Notes under the pieces: generated by a model
What the model was told of the DNA's origin: nothing
The model's input: only the letters and a program-made list of their open reading frames with translations
Databases searched by the model: none
Shown: positions 8,296 to 17,904 of the stretch, piece after piece
Layout: each line of letters starts with the position of its first letter
Numbering within the stretch: position 1 is the stretch's first letter
Source: Polyangia bacterium
GTDB taxonomy: Bacteria; Myxococcota_A; Polyangia; Polyangiales; JAUICN01
Reading direction: 5' to 3'
DNA: 64,000 nt
Assembly (NCBI GenBank): GCA_030427835.1
Contig: JAUICN010000005.1
Coordinates: forward strand, 62,001 to 126,000
Made by a program: the position numbers and the translations under genes

Positions 8296-10839
8296 ATGGT
8301 GGACCTCACGAAACGGGCCTGGTGGGCACCGGCTTGGATTGCAGTTTGTGGCCTCCCGATATTGTGGCTCACAGCCACAACCGGTTTTTGGGAACCCTGG
8401 GAGTTTCAGCGCCTATTGGATGCCCTGAACGGTGAGACGACGGGGTGGCAGTCCTTGCGCCCCTCGGATCAGGTGACCCGTTGGATGATGCCCCTGGGAA
8501 GCAAGCTTGCGGCGCGCCTTCCCTTCGTACTCGGTGCGCTCACCATGGGAACGGTGGCGTTTGTGGCATTGCGCCGCAACCAGGGAGTACTGGCTGCGAG
8601 TGGGGCAGCACTGGTGGCCCTGACCGCACCCGTGTCGCTTTTGTTGGGAAGCAGTGGCATGCACACCATCGCGGGCATGGGCCTGGGCGCCTTGCTTGCG
8701 GTTTGTACGCTTGCCCTTGTGGATCCCAAGCTGTTCATACCTTCTGCTAAGATGGACGCAGAGCCGAATGCTGGGTCCACCGGGGCCAACCCTCGTTCAG
8801 TGGCCATTCGTTGGGCCGTATGGGCCCTGCTGTTGCTGCTTTCCACGTTGGAGTCGGGCGCCCTGCTTGGTGCCTTGGTGCCGCTTGCCCCCGGGGCAGT
8901 GTTGGGTGTAGTGGCCACTGCGGGTGTGGCCAGTGCAGGTGTGGCCAGCACGGCTTCCAATGGTGGGGCGCGCGGGCCTGGTCTCCCTGCCCTGGGAGTG
9001 CTGGTGGCGACGTTGATTTTGGGTACCCGGGTGGCCCTTGCCGTTGTGCAGGATCCGGCGGAGGGCAGCCTCTGGCTGGGTGGCATTCCCACGGGAGGCG
9101 TACCTCCGACTTTTGACAAGATGATCCGCGCGCTCTTTCACGGGTTTGGCCCCTGGGCCGGGGTGTTGCTGGTGGCGTGGATGTCCGCTGCGTCCCCTGC
9201 AGACTCTTCCGCATCCACGGAAAGAAGAAGCGAACCATCCGCCCGGCAGCGTTGGGGCCTATGGGCGGCCCTGTGGTTTGTGTCCGGCGCCGTGGGCCAG
9301 TTGTTGTTTTGGGCGCGGTATGGCGACGGGGTATTCATGTTGCCGATCGTTCCCGGTGCCATCCTGGTTGGGCTGTGGGTGGCCCATGTGCAGCGCCAGG
9401 ATCACGCGCTGTGGTTTGAGGGTGTGGTGGGCGCACTTCTGGTGGCGCTGGTGGTGAGGGACTACCGCCTGTACCCCAACGCGACCCTCACGGGCTTGCC
9501 CACACACAGCCTGCCGGAGGGGCTTTCCACTTCTCTTTGGCCGGTGGCTGCGGGCCTGTTTGTGATGATTTTTGTGGTGGCGATGGCCGCCGGAAAGCGC
9601 AGCCCGTCCCGTTCGGAACGGGGGGACTCCACCGGGACTGCACAGCGGTTTCCACTTACACAGCGATTCCCGGTGGTGGCTCTGTTGCAACATCAGTGGT
9701 CCCTGGGCCGTGGTACCCGGGTATGGGTGGTGGCGCTGGGTGCGCTGGTGGGCCTCATGTTTTTGTACTGGCCTGCGCTCTGGATGCTTTCCGGAGTTCA
9801 ACTGGACGGGGTGTCCTTGCTGGAACAACTGGGCGTGAGCACCCTTGTGGTACGTACGGCCTGGTGGATGCCCGCGGCCGCAGCAGCCCTGGTTGGCGCC
9901 GCGCTGCTGGGGCCCTGGGTGTGGAAATGGATGGGCGCCCTTCGGCCCGTGAGAGGTGCGCTGTTGCTCCTGGGCGGTCTATTGTGCGCTTTCGTGGTGG
10001 GGTTTACTCACTTGCCCCAGGTGAACGCGCGGTTTTCTAGCCAGGGGGCCTACCGACTGTGGTCGAAACTTTCCGAAGGCAAGGGAACGCTCACGGCCTA
10101 CCGCGCGCGGGCGGATATGGCCTCCCACTACGCGGGGCGGCCCGTGGCTGCAGTGACGTCCCCGGAGGACGCGGCCCGGGCCCTGCTCACCCTGGATAGT
10201 TCCGGGGAACGCCCCACATCGAGTGCTTGGCTTGTGACCCCCTCCGACGAGATTGCGGCGGTGGACCGTGCCTTTCGTACGCTTGGACAACCTGATCAGT
10301 TTCTGTTTGTGGCGGGCCCCGAGGGCATGGGTGTTCAATTGGCTACCCGCACACCGGTGGAACACATGCCCAACCTCAACCCCTTGTTGGGGCACGTCTT
10401 TCGGGAACTGCCGCGAACGCCCCAGGTCGCCACGGACATTTCTTTTGACAATCGAATCACCATGTTGGGGTACGACGTGATGGATTTGGATTCCAGCCCC
10501 GTGGATTCCGTGGGGCCCGGGGAGACCTTTCGGGTCCGGTGGTATTTTCGATGCGAAAAGCCTGTCGATGGGGCCTACCAACTATTCCTCCACATCGATG
10601 GTCGGGGTCAACGTATTCACGGGGACCACCACCCTGTGGAAGGCCTGTTTCCAGCCAACCTTTGGCTTGTGGGCGACGTCATCGTCGATGAGCAGGAGCT
10701 GAAGGTACCGTTCAACTACAGGCCGGGCAGCTACATGATTCATATTGGTTTTTACAAGGGCTCCAACCGCATGTCCGTGATCCGGGGCGCCCAGGATGGG
10801 GACAACCGTGCCCGTGCGGGAAGTTTGTTAATTCGTTAG
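8296..10839 (+). CDS. GT-C type membrane glycosyltransferase (PMT/ArnT-like) with C-terminal beta domain
   Basis: Polytopic inner-membrane protein of about 847 residues that probably transfers a sugar from a polyprenyl-phosphate donor on the periplasmic side. Many hydrophobic segments fill residues 1-590. After the first segment the loop GFWEPWEFQRLLDA resembles the acidic first loop that is catalytic in the PMT/ArnT fold. From about residue 696 a soluble domain follows, with FRVRWYFRCEKPVDGAY, GDHHPVEGLFPA and WLVGDVIVDEQ, a C-terminal module I associate with GT39-like proteins of myxobacterial relatives. I use ATG 8296; earlier TTG 8215 or ATG 8254 are possible. Substrate is unknown. A 15-base triple repeat (8911-8955) encodes VATAGVASAGVASTA in a loop. 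Confidence 0.72.
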   Translation: MVDLTKRAWWAPAWIAVCGLPILWLTATTGFWEPWEFQRLLDALNGETTGWQSLRPSDQVTRWMMPLGSKLAARLPFVLGALTMGTVAFVALRRNQGVLAASGAALVALTAPVSLLLGSSGMHTIAGMGLGALLAVCTLALVDPKLFIPSAKMDAEPNAGSTGANPRSVAIRWAVWALLLLLSTLESGALLGALVPLAPGAVLGVVATAGVASAGVASTASNGGARGPGLPALGVLVATLILGTRVALAVVQDPAEGSLWLGGIPTGGVPPTFDKMIRALFHGFGPWAGVLLVAWMSAASPADSSASTERRSEPSARQRWGLWAALWFVSGAVGQLLFWARYGDGVFMLPIVPGAILVGLWVAHVQRQDHALWFEGVVGALLVALVVRDYRLYPNATLTGLPTHSLPEGLSTSLWPVAAGLFVMIFVVAMAAGKRSPSRSERGDSTGTAQRFPLTQRFPVVALLQHQWSLGRGTRVWVVALGALVGLMFLYWPALWMLSGVQLDGVSLLEQLGVSTLVVRTAWWMPAAAAALVGAALLGPWVWKWMGALRPVRGALLLLGGLLCAFVVGFTHLPQVNARFSSQGAYRLWSKLSEGKGTLTAYRARADMASHYAGRPVAAVTSPEDAARALLTLDSSGERPTSSAWLVTPSDEIAAVDRAFRTLGQPDQFLFVAGPEGMGVQLATRTPVEHMPNLNPLLGHVFRELPRTPQVATDISFDNRITMLGYDVMDLDSSPVDSVGPGETFRVRWYFRCEKPVDGAYQLFLHIDGRGQRIHGDHHPVEGLFPANLWLVGDVIVDEQELKVPFNYRPGSYMIHIGFYKGSNRMSVIRGAQDGDNRARAGSLLIR

Positions 10840-10872
10840 AAACCGCGTACGTACTGTAGCCGTAGGAACACC

Positions 10873-11259
10873 ATGGTAGATGACCGCGAATCAGGGGCCC
10901 CCAAGACTGGAGCCGAACGGCGAGTACACGCACGCTTTGACACCCAAATTCATGTGGACTGTCGCAACGGGGAAAACTTTCTTTTCGCCTACATCACCAA
11001 CATCAGCGAAATGGGGATCTTCATTCGTACCGATCAACCCAGTGAGATCGGTACCGAGCTCGATTTGCAGTTCAGCCACGACGGGATTGAACTGGACATT
11101 CGGGGTGAGGTGGTTTGGGTGAACCCGATTCGGCCCGGTGGTGAAAACCTGAACCCAGGAATGGGCGTACGGTTTTTGGACCTGACACCGGAACTTCGGG
11201 AGAGCGTGGTCTCCATCGTTCGCACGGTCGCCTACTTGCAGGACGACAAGACCAACTGA
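10873..11259 (+). CDS. PilZ-domain protein (TIGR02266-like), c-di-GMP-binding residues present
   Basis: Small cytoplasmic protein of 128 residues made of little more than one PilZ domain. The c-di-GMP motifs are both intact: RVHAR (RxxxR, near residue 15) and NISEMG ([D/N]xSxxG, near 46). The end of the domain reads NPGMGVRFLDLTPELRE, typical of the myxobacterial TIGR02266 group. It lies 33 bases after the GT-C gene, so it could be in the same transcript, and faces a second PilZ gene 28 bases away. Output partner unknown. Confidence 0.88.
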   Translation: MVDDRESGAPKTGAERRVHARFDTQIHVDCRNGENFLFAYITNISEMGIFIRTDQPSEIGTELDLQFSHDGIELDIRGEVVWVNPIRPGGENLNPGMGVRFLDLTPELRESVVSIVRTVAYLQDDKTN

Positions 11260-11287
11260 TTCGGGTTTGCCAACCGATGGGGTGTGC

Positions 11288-11770
11288 TCAGGCGGCGGTG
11301 ACGTGGGCGAAGATTTTCCCCGTGCTCTTGCCCGCGCGTGGGGCGTGCAGGGAGGGGGGCCAACCCTGCAACGCGTGGTGCAGTTCCTCGGCCACACGAT
11401 CGTTGAGGTTTTCAAAGGCAATGCCCATTCCTGGTTTCCCAGGTGTGATTCGATGGTGACCCGAACGGGGATGGCGACGCTCCACGTGACAGACGCGGGC
11501 ACGCACCACAACGCGACGGCCCTTGCCCCAGCAGGGGGGAGTAAACGCCACTTCCAGGCGTTCACCGGTCTTGAGTGGGTATGGGGTTTCGATCCACATG
11601 CCCCGGGCAGAAAGTTCTGTGGCCGTATGGGAAACCGCTTCGTCCCAATACTCACTCACCAGATCGCAACGCAACCGCACGGCGTGCCGGGTGTTTTGGC
11701 GGGTCTCAGGCTCAATCTCGGCCACGTCATCCATGGGGTCACGGTACGGGATGAACGGCGCGGGTCGCAA
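11288..11770 (-). CDS. PilZ-domain protein
   Basis: 160-residue protein with a PilZ fold: NTRHAVRLRCDLVSEYWDEA, then ATELSARGMWIETPYPLKTG, then GKPGMGIAFENLNDRVAEEL. The RxxxR motif is present (RHAVR), but the second motif begins with Glu instead of Asp or Asn (ELSARG), so its nucleotide binding may be weaker. Convergent with the PilZ gene at 10873-11259. ATG 11734 (MDDVAEIEPE) is an alternative start. Confidence 0.82.
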   Translation of the reverse strand: MRPAPFIPYRDPMDDVAEIEPETRQNTRHAVRLRCDLVSEYWDEAVSHTATELSARGMWIETPYPLKTGERLEVAFTPPCWGKGRRVVVRARVCHVERRHPRSGHHRITPGKPGMGIAFENLNDRVAEELHHALQGWPPSLHAPRAGKSTGKIFAHVTAA

Positions 11771-11820
11771 AAAACCAACAACCCCACCATATCGCTGGAC
11801 CCGTGCCCCTTAAGTTAGGG

Positions 11821-11885
11821 CACGAACTGGCGCCACGAACTGGCGCCACGAACTAGGGCCCCGATTTAGGGCCCCGATTTAAGGC
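11821..11885. repeat. 13-bp degenerate tandem repeat, 5 copies, reaching the argC stop codon
   Basis: Five consecutive 13-base units: two identical cacgaactggcgc copies, one cacgaactagggc, then cccgatttagggc and cccgatttaaggc. The last unit contains the argC stop codon (TAA on the minus strand). It fills the gap between argC and the upstream PilZ gene start at 11770. Confidence 0.85.
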
Positions 11886-13033
11886 CACAGCGGAGCGCGG
11901 TCCAGGCCCGTGTATTGTGGCCACCCAAAGCGCAGGTTCAGGCATTGCACGGCCTGGCCGGAGGCGCCCTTCACCAGGTTGTCGATGGCTGACTGGGCCA
12001 GCACAATCCCCGTGGCATTGCCGGCTTGTGCCTTTTCAACCGCGTAGCTGATATGGATTTGATTGGATCCCTGGACCCACAGGGTGTCTGGGCACGGGGG
12101 AGCTTTTCCAACCACGGAGGGGTGCACGGCGACCTGCCCGAAGTCCTTGTAGAACTCCTGTGCCGCAGCGACGCACTTGCCCACGGGATCCCCAGGCAGG
12201 TCCGAACCCGTCTGGGAAATCAGTTGGGCGTAAACCGACGAGAGAATGCCGCGGGTCATGGGCACCAGGTGGGGGGTGAAGACCAGCGGCAGCCGGTCGA
12301 CGCCTGCCGTTTTGCCTCCCACCTGGGCATGCTTGGCAATGCGCCCCAGTTCCTGGCCCATTTCGGCGGTGTGCCGGTGGCGATCCAGGGGGTTGTAGGC
12401 GCGAATGCCCCCATCCGATTCGGGGAAATGGATGGCCGTGCGTGCCTTACGGCCCGCGCCGGAAAGCCCCGTCTTGGAATCCACGATGATCGGTGCCTGT
12501 AGGTTGATGAGGCCCGCGGAGACCAGCGGGGCCAGGGCAAGGATGGCACCGGTTGGAAAACAGCCAGGGACCGCGATGAGATCGCTTTGGGCAATGGCCT
12601 TGGAATGCAACTCCGGCAGACCGTAAACGGCCTGCTCCAGGTATTCCGGATGGGGGTGCGCGCCGTACCAGCTCTCGTAGGTGTGTTGCTCCCGAAGCCG
12701 GAAATCGGCGGAGAGATCCAGCACCACAAGGCCCTGTTTTCTCAGCTCAACGACGTGGGCCGCGCTCGCTCCATGGGGCAACGCGCAAAAGGCCACATCT
12801 GCCTTTTTGGCAATGGCATGGGGGTCAAAGGGCTCCACCTCCATGTCGATCCAGCCGCGAAGGGAGGGCAACAACTCGGAGATGGGCTGACCTGTGGAAC
12901 TGTGGCCCACCAAGCCCGTGATTTGGACCTGGGGATGCCCCAGCAGCAGCCGGATGAGCTCGGCGCCCGTGTAGCCAGTGGCCCCCACCACAGCCACACG
13001 GGTCCGCGCGGTTGGGTTGGAAGGCCTCTGCAT
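11879..13033 (-). CDS. argC: N-acetyl-gamma-glutamyl-phosphate reductase
   Basis: Third step of arginine synthesis: NADPH-dependent reduction of N-acetylglutamyl phosphate. The Rossmann N-terminus VAVVGATGYTGAELIRLL, the catalytic-cysteine signature VPGCFPTGAILAL and the GLSGAGRKA and FTPHLVPMTRG blocks identify it. About 384 residues, slightly longer than most type 1 ArgC. I prefer ATG 13033; a TTG lies 6 bases upstream at 13039, directly after the rpsI stop. Order rplM-rpsI-argC is a known delta-proteobacterial arrangement. Confidence 0.96.
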   Translation of the reverse strand: MQRPSNPTARTRVAVVGATGYTGAELIRLLLGHPQVQITGLVGHSSTGQPISELLPSLRGWIDMEVEPFDPHAIAKKADVAFCALPHGASAAHVVELRKQGLVVLDLSADFRLREQHTYESWYGAHPHPEYLEQAVYGLPELHSKAIAQSDLIAVPGCFPTGAILALAPLVSAGLINLQAPIIVDSKTGLSGAGRKARTAIHFPESDGGIRAYNPLDRHRHTAEMGQELGRIAKHAQVGGKTAGVDRLPLVFTPHLVPMTRGILSSVYAQLISQTGSDLPGDPVGKCVAAAQEFYKDFGQVAVHPSVVGKAPPCPDTLWVQGSNQIHISYAVEKAQAGNATGIVLAQSAIDNLVKGASGQAVQCLNLRFGWPQYTGLDRAPLWP

Positions 13034-13039
13034 ATCCAA

Positions 13040-13444
13040 CTACCGCTTGGAGTACTGGAACTTCTTGCGCGCGCCGGGCTGACCAGGCTTTTTGCGCTCT
13101 TTTTCACGGGAGTCGCGGGTAAGCAACCCTGCTTTTTTGAGATCGGGCCGGAATCCGGCATCCACTGTCAACAGGGCCCGCGCGATTCCGTGACGAATGG
13201 CCTCTGCCTGGGCGGCGCTACCACCACCACGCACGGTGGCAAACACGTCGTAGGTGTCATCTCCCTGGATGGTCTCAAAGGCCTGCTGAAGCAGGATCCT
13301 GGAGTTGGGACGTGGAAAGTAGTCTTCCGGAGTGCGGCCGTTGATGGTGACAACACCCTGCCCTTTTTTAAGGAAGACCCGGGCAACGGCGCGCTTACGC
13401 TTGCCTGTTCCGTAGTTTTTTCCGTGGATGATGGGTCTTGGCAT
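13040..13444 (-). CDS. rpsI: 30S ribosomal protein S9 (uS9)
   Basis: 134-residue small-subunit protein. The core YGTGKRKRAVARVFLKKG, the central RGGGSAAQAEAIRHGIARAL and the invariant C-terminal KKFQYSKR, whose last arginine reaches the P-site tRNA, are all present. Follows rplM by 46 bases and is almost contiguous with argC. Confidence 0.98.
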   Translation of the reverse strand: MPRPIIHGKNYGTGKRKRAVARVFLKKGQGVVTINGRTPEDYFPRPNSRILLQQAFETIQGDDTYDVFATVRGGGSAAQAEAIRHGIARALLTVDAGFRPDLKKAGLLTRDSREKERKKPGQPGARKKFQYSKR

Positions 13445-13490
13445 GACTGTTTTTTCGCTTTTCTAAATGACGGTGGAGTGGGGGTTAAAT

Positions 13491-13940
13491 TTAGGGGGTT
13501 TGACCCATGGGAACAGGTTTCTGGGCCTGGTGGGGATGCTCGTTTCCGGCGTACACTTTGAGCTTCTTGAGGGTGTTTCGCCCCAGGGAGCTCTTGGGTA
13601 GCATGCCCTTGACGGCCTTTTCAATGACCCATTCAGGCCTGCGGGCGATGAGATCCTCGTAGGAGGTGGACTTCAGACCACCGGGGCTTCCAGAGTGACG
13701 GTGCCACTTCTTTTGCTGCATTTTGTTGCCCGTGAGGTGGATCTTGCTGGCGTTGATGACCACCACGAAATCCCCCTGATCCGTATTGGGTGTGAACGAG
13801 GGCTTGTGTTTGCCACGTAGGACATTTGCCACACGGGTTGCCAAACGGCCGAGGGTTTGATCGGCCGCGTCCACAACCAGCCATTGTCGGGTGGCCTGAT
13901 CGCTAGAAACACTGTCTGTGTGGTGAGTTAAGCTTGGCAT
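13491..13940 (-). CDS. rplM: 50S ribosomal protein L13 (uL13)
   Basis: 149-residue early-assembly large-subunit protein. Signature elements: [56 protein letters not shown] and [20 protein letters not shown]. First gene of rplM-rpsI-argC. The 200-base gap upstream (13941-14140) holds a short CCTATT-g-AATAGG inverted repeat near 14087-14099 but no clear promoter. Confidence 0.98.
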   Translation of the reverse strand: MPSLTHHTDSVSSDQATRQWLVVDAADQTLGRLATRVANVLRGKHKPSFTPNTDQGDFVVVINASKIHLTGNKMQQKKWHRHSGSPGGLKSTSYEDLIARRPEWVIEKAVKGMLPKSSLGRNTLKKLKVYAGNEHPHQAQKPVPMGQTP

Positions 13941-14140
13941 TCGTACTCCAGATCCGCAAAACCCGGCTGATCCGGGCCTCGGTGTTTACCCCGCAGTGGC
14001 TGATTGTCAAGGTTCAGGTGGACGGGTAGGCGGGTGACGAACCGCCCCGGGCAGGGAACCCGCCGGGAGACCCATGGCACCTAACCTATTGAATAGGCGT
14101 GGCAAACGGATCACGATACCGCACCTGAGACGCTCGGCCC

Positions 14141-16780
14141 ATGGGCGAGCCCGGAATGAGGAGATCTGTGAGCAAGAAGGATACGGAAGGATTGCGGGAA
14201 TACCGCCCCAATTTCCTGCTGCGCTGGATGTACCGGAAGTTCTTTTCCCATACGGATCTGGAGGAGCGTTCGCGTTCCATGGTTCGGGGGGCGGCCGAGC
14301 GGGGCACCGTGGTGTACGTGATGCGCTCCCTTTCGTTTTTGGATTTCTTTTCGTTGGACTCCCTGGTGCGGAGGTATTCGCTCCCGCTGATTCGGTTTGT
14401 GAACGATCTGGGCCTGTGGATCCTGGAACCCTTTGGTCGGGGGGGCCGGCGGCTGCGGCTGCGGCGGCAGGTGCCGGAACAGCAGGCCCTGCGGCAAACC
14501 ATCCAGGACCGGTTCAGCGCGCTATTGTTTTTGCGTCGCCCTCCCCGGCTGGGACAACGGACCGACCGCGGGCGCAAGCTGGACGTGGATCTGTTGCGCA
14601 CACTGGTTGAGCTTCAACGGGAACAGCAGCGCCCGATTTTTCTCATTCCGCAAACCATCGTGTGGGGCAAGCTCGCAAGTCGACGGCGGTTTGGCGGTGT
14701 CATCGACCTGTTGTTGGGGCCCAGCGAATGGCCAGGCAAGGTGCGATCGGTGCTGCAATTCCTGTTGAACTACAAACGGGCGGTGTTGCGGTCGGCGGAT
14801 CCGTTCGACCTATCCGAGTTTCTTAGGGAGCACCCGGATTTGCCTGACAACGAGGTGGCAGATCGGGTTCGCTACGTTCTGCTTCGTATCATGGAACGGG
14901 AGCGGCAGATCGTGTTGGGCCCCACCAAAAAATCACCGGCACGTATTCGTGAGGAGTTGATGCGTAGCCCACGGTTGCAGGCGTTGATCTCTGAGGAAGC
15001 ACAACGTTCAGGGCGACCGCTTGCGAAGGTGCAGCGGGAAGCCGTTCGGGAGCTACGTCGGATGGCTGCCAACCAGGACCCGGCCGCCATGGTGTTGCTG
15101 GACGGAATGCTCGACCGGCTTTGGAACCGCATCTACGACGGAATCGAAGTGGACGAGGAGGGCATGCAACGGGTGCGGGAGGTGGCGCGGGACGCGGCCC
15201 TGGTGTTTTTGCCCTGCCACAAAAGCCATATCGACTACCTGGTGTTGAATCATACCCTGTACCGGAACTCGTTTTCTCCACCGCTGAGTGCCGCGGGCGA
15301 CAACATGAACTTCTGGCCGGTGGGCACTATGTTGCGGCGGGGTGGCGGTTTTTTTATTCGTCGAAGCTTTCGGCAAAAGCCCCTGTACCGGGCCCTGGTG
15401 GATGCCTACATGCGTAAGATCCTGGTGGAGGGGTTTCACATGGAGTTCTTTGTGGAGGGTGGGCGCTCCCGGACAGGCAAGTTGCTTAGCCCCAAGTACG
15501 GTATGTTGTCCATGGTGGTGGATGCGGCACTTAAGCTGACCTCCAAGCCCATTGTGATTGTACCGGTGGCGTTGGGGTACGAGCGCATCATCGAGTCCAA
15601 GTCCTACGCCCGGGAAGCCGAGGGCGAGGAGAAACCACGGGAAAACATTGGGCAGCTGCTTCGCACGCCACGGATCCTGCGCTCGAAGTACGGCAGGCTT
15701 TATGTAAACTTTGGGGAGTTCATTTCCTTCGACGACATTTTGGCAACCACCCGGCAACGTCGTGGACTTCCTGCTCCCCAACAACGGCCCGAGGAACTTT
15801 CCGACCAGGAGCACCGCTACCTTGTGCAGAGGTTGGCTCACACCACGTTGCATCGGATCAATCAGGTGTCTGTGGTGGCACCGGTAGCCCTCGTTGCATT
15901 GGTGATCCTAGGGCATCGAAGGCGGGGCATGGAACATGGAGCACTGATCGCCCAGGCGGAACAGCTGCTTGAGCAGTTGCGCGCCAAGCGTGCACGGTTT
16001 GCCAATTCGCTGGAGGGAAAATCGCCGTTGATGCGGCGTGAGGCCTATGATGCTGCCATCGATCTGTTGGTGGACAGCAAGTTGCTGGTGGAACACGGCG
16101 GGGACGGCAAGGGGATCTACATGGCACCGCCGGAGCGTAGGGTGGCGCTTGAGTACTACAAGAACGGGCTCATCCATTTCTTTGTACAGGAATCGTTGGT
16201 GATGACGGCGCTGTTCTCTTTGGACGGAACCGCCTCAGTGGAAGAACTGCAGGGGCGGGTGCGGGATCTTTCACGCTTGTTCAAATACGAGTTTGTGTTT
16301 CCCGTGCAGGCCACGTTTACGGAGACCTTCGAAGCGGCCTGCGCACAATTGGTAAAACAGGGAGCCGTGGTGCAACAGGAAGGCCAGTTGCTGTTTGCCT
16401 CACCGGAAGGGTCGCTCGGCGGCGCGAGCCCGGGAATGGCGGGATTCTATTTAGAGATCCTCCGCACCTACATGGAAAGCTATCGGTTGGCCCATGGTGG
16501 GTTGGCCTTGCTACGTGGGCAAGCCATGGCGAAAAAGGACTGGGTTCGACGGGTGCTGGCCCAGGGCAACAAGGACTACCTGTCGGGGGAGATTCAACTC
16601 AAGGAATCCATTTCTAAGATTCGTCTGGACACCGCCCTGCGCGCCTTTGAGGATTTGGGGATGGTGCGCGCCACGCCCAAGGGGGACCTTGTGTTGGGCG
16701 ACGCTCCCACGACAGAACAGATGTCCGCTGCGATGTTGCTCAACTGGTCTGGCTGGGCGGTCGAAGCGACCGCACACTGA
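14141..16780 (+). CDS. plsB: Glycerol-3-phosphate acyltransferase, PlsB type
   Basis: Membrane-associated enzyme of up to 879 residues that places the first acyl chain on sn-glycerol-3-phosphate for phospholipid synthesis. The acyltransferase motifs run in order: HKSHIDYL (HX4D, ~365), GGFFIRRSF (~405), EFFVEGGRSRTGK (~432) and IVIVPVALGYERI (~472). Long N- and C-terminal regions match PlsB rather than PlsC. ATG 14141 is the longest start; GTG 14168 is preceded by GAGGAG four bases away and may be the real one. Monocistronic, convergent with rapZ. Confidence 0.92.
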   Translation: MGEPGMRRSVSKKDTEGLREYRPNFLLRWMYRKFFSHTDLEERSRSMVRGAAERGTVVYVMRSLSFLDFFSLDSLVRRYSLPLIRFVNDLGLWILEPFGRGGRRLRLRRQVPEQQALRQTIQDRFSALLFLRRPPRLGQRTDRGRKLDVDLLRTLVELQREQQRPIFLIPQTIVWGKLASRRRFGGVIDLLLGPSEWPGKVRSVLQFLLNYKRAVLRSADPFDLSEFLREHPDLPDNEVADRVRYVLLRIMERERQIVLGPTKKSPARIREELMRSPRLQALISEEAQRSGRPLAKVQREAVRELRRMAANQDPAAMVLLDGMLDRLWNRIYDGIEVDEEGMQRVREVARDAALVFLPCHKSHIDYLVLNHTLYRNSFSPPLSAAGDNMNFWPVGTMLRRGGGFFIRRSFRQKPLYRALVDAYMRKILVEGFHMEFFVEGGRSRTGKLLSPKYGMLSMVVDAALKLTSKPIVIVPVALGYERIIESKSYAREAEGEEKPRENIGQLLRTPRILRSKYGRLYVNFGEFISFDDILATTRQRRGLPAPQQRPEELSDQEHRYLVQRLAHTTLHRINQVSVVAPVALVALVILGHRRRGMEHGALIAQAEQLLEQLRAKRARFANSLEGKSPLMRREAYDAAIDLLVDSKLLVEHGGDGKGIYMAPPERRVALEYYKNGLIHFFVQESLVMTALFSLDGTASVEELQGRVRDLSRLFKYEFVFPVQATFTETFEAACAQLVKQGAVVQQEGQLLFASPEGSLGGASPGMAGFYLEILRTYMESYRLAHGGLALLRGQAMAKKDWVRRVLAQGNKDYLSGEIQLKESISKIRLDTALRAFEDLGMVRATPKGDLVLGDAPTTEQMSAAMLLNWSGWAVEATAH

Positions 16781-16807
16781 CGTACCAACTTGCTGCTTTC
16801 GAGTGGA

Positions 16808-17701
16808 CTAACGCGCTAGATCCCGGTGGGTGACGGTGAGATTGGGAGGGGCCTGTTGCAGTTGGGTGCGGAGGTGTTTGGCCAGGTGCTCGATGAGGGT
16901 GACGGATCGGTGGCGGCCGCCGGTGCAGCCCACGGCAATGGTGAGATAGGACTTTCCCTCCCGCTCGTACCTGGGGAGCAGGTGTTCGACCAGGGGGTGC
17001 CAGTGCTGGATGAGCGCTTGGGTGTCCTCGGCGGCGAGCACGTACTGGGAGACCGGGGCGTCGAGGCCACTCTGGGACTTGAGTTCGGGTTCAAAATGGG
17101 GATTGGGTAAATGGCGCACATCGAGCACGACATCGGCGTCGGCGGGGGTTCCGTATTTGAACCCGAAGGACAACAGGCGCACGATCATGGAGGGCGTGGA
17201 GGCGCTTTGGGAAAGGTGGTCCAGTAGGCTGCGCCGCAGATCGTGCACGCTGAGCTTGGTGGTGTCGATGACGCGGGTGGCTTCCTTGCGAATGAAGCCA
17301 AGGCGCTCCCGTTCTGACTGCACGGCGCTCAACACGTCTCCGTCTTCGGACAGGGGGTGGGGCCTGCGCGATTCACTGTACCTATGGAGGAGCGTTGCGT
17401 CGGCTGCGTCCAGGAAGAGCACTTGCACGTCGTGGCCTCGGTTGCGCAGCACCGAAAACATGGTTTCCGCCCCTTCAAGAAAACCCACGGTGCGTACGTC
17501 CACACCCAGGGCCACCCGCGAGATGATGCCGTCCCCTTCCAACATGTGCACGAGGTCCAGCGCGAGCTTCGGGGGCAAGTTGTCCACACAGAAATAGCCG
17601 ACGTCGTCCATGACGCGTAGGGCGGTACTTCGACCGGCACCGGACATGCCGGTCACCACCACGAGGCGAAGGGTCGGGGTGTTTTGGTTTCGATCACTCA
17701 T
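16808..17701 (-). CDS. rapZ: RapZ/YvcJ family nucleotide-binding RNase adapter
   Basis: P-loop protein of about 297 residues. In enterobacteria RapZ guides RNase E to the sRNA GlmZ and tunes amino-sugar synthesis; elsewhere its targets are unclear. The Walker A reads GMSGAGRST, followed by DDVGYFCVDNLPP, and the C-terminal signature GCTGGRHRSVTLIEHL is intact. I use ATG 17701 (MSDRNQNT); ATG 17722 or farther starts are possible, none with a strong ribosome-binding site. Last gene of the rpoN-hpf-rapZ series. Confidence 0.92.
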   Translation of the reverse strand: MSDRNQNTPTLRLVVVTGMSGAGRSTALRVMDDVGYFCVDNLPPKLALDLVHMLEGDGIISRVALGVDVRTVGFLEGAETMFSVLRNRGHDVQVLFLDAADATLLHRYSESRRPHPLSEDGDVLSAVQSERERLGFIRKEATRVIDTTKLSVHDLRRSLLDHLSQSASTPSMIVRLLSFGFKYGTPADADVVLDVRHLPNPHFEPELKSQSGLDAPVSQYVLAAEDTQALIQHWHPLVEHLLPRYEREGKSYLTIAVGCTGGRHRSVTLIEHLAKHLRTQLQQAPPNLTVTHRDLAR

Positions 17702-17904
17702 CTGGGTTGGGCCTGGGCCCATGTTCGAACCCAGGCCGGTAGCTTGCAATGGAAACTTTGCCAGCGGACCATTCCGCAATGTGTAAACTATTTTTCTGCC
17801 GCGCAGATAAAATGCAGAATCTGACGTAGCAAGACCATGGATGGAGAGTTTTCCACCCCATGGCTTGCAATGGGTTCGTTGCCCTGCGCGGGCGATGCGG
17901 GTGG

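Noticed and set aside
14087-14099. CCTATT-g-AATAGG as an operator for plsB
   Set aside because: Only a 6-base arm and no matching site nearby; too weak to call.
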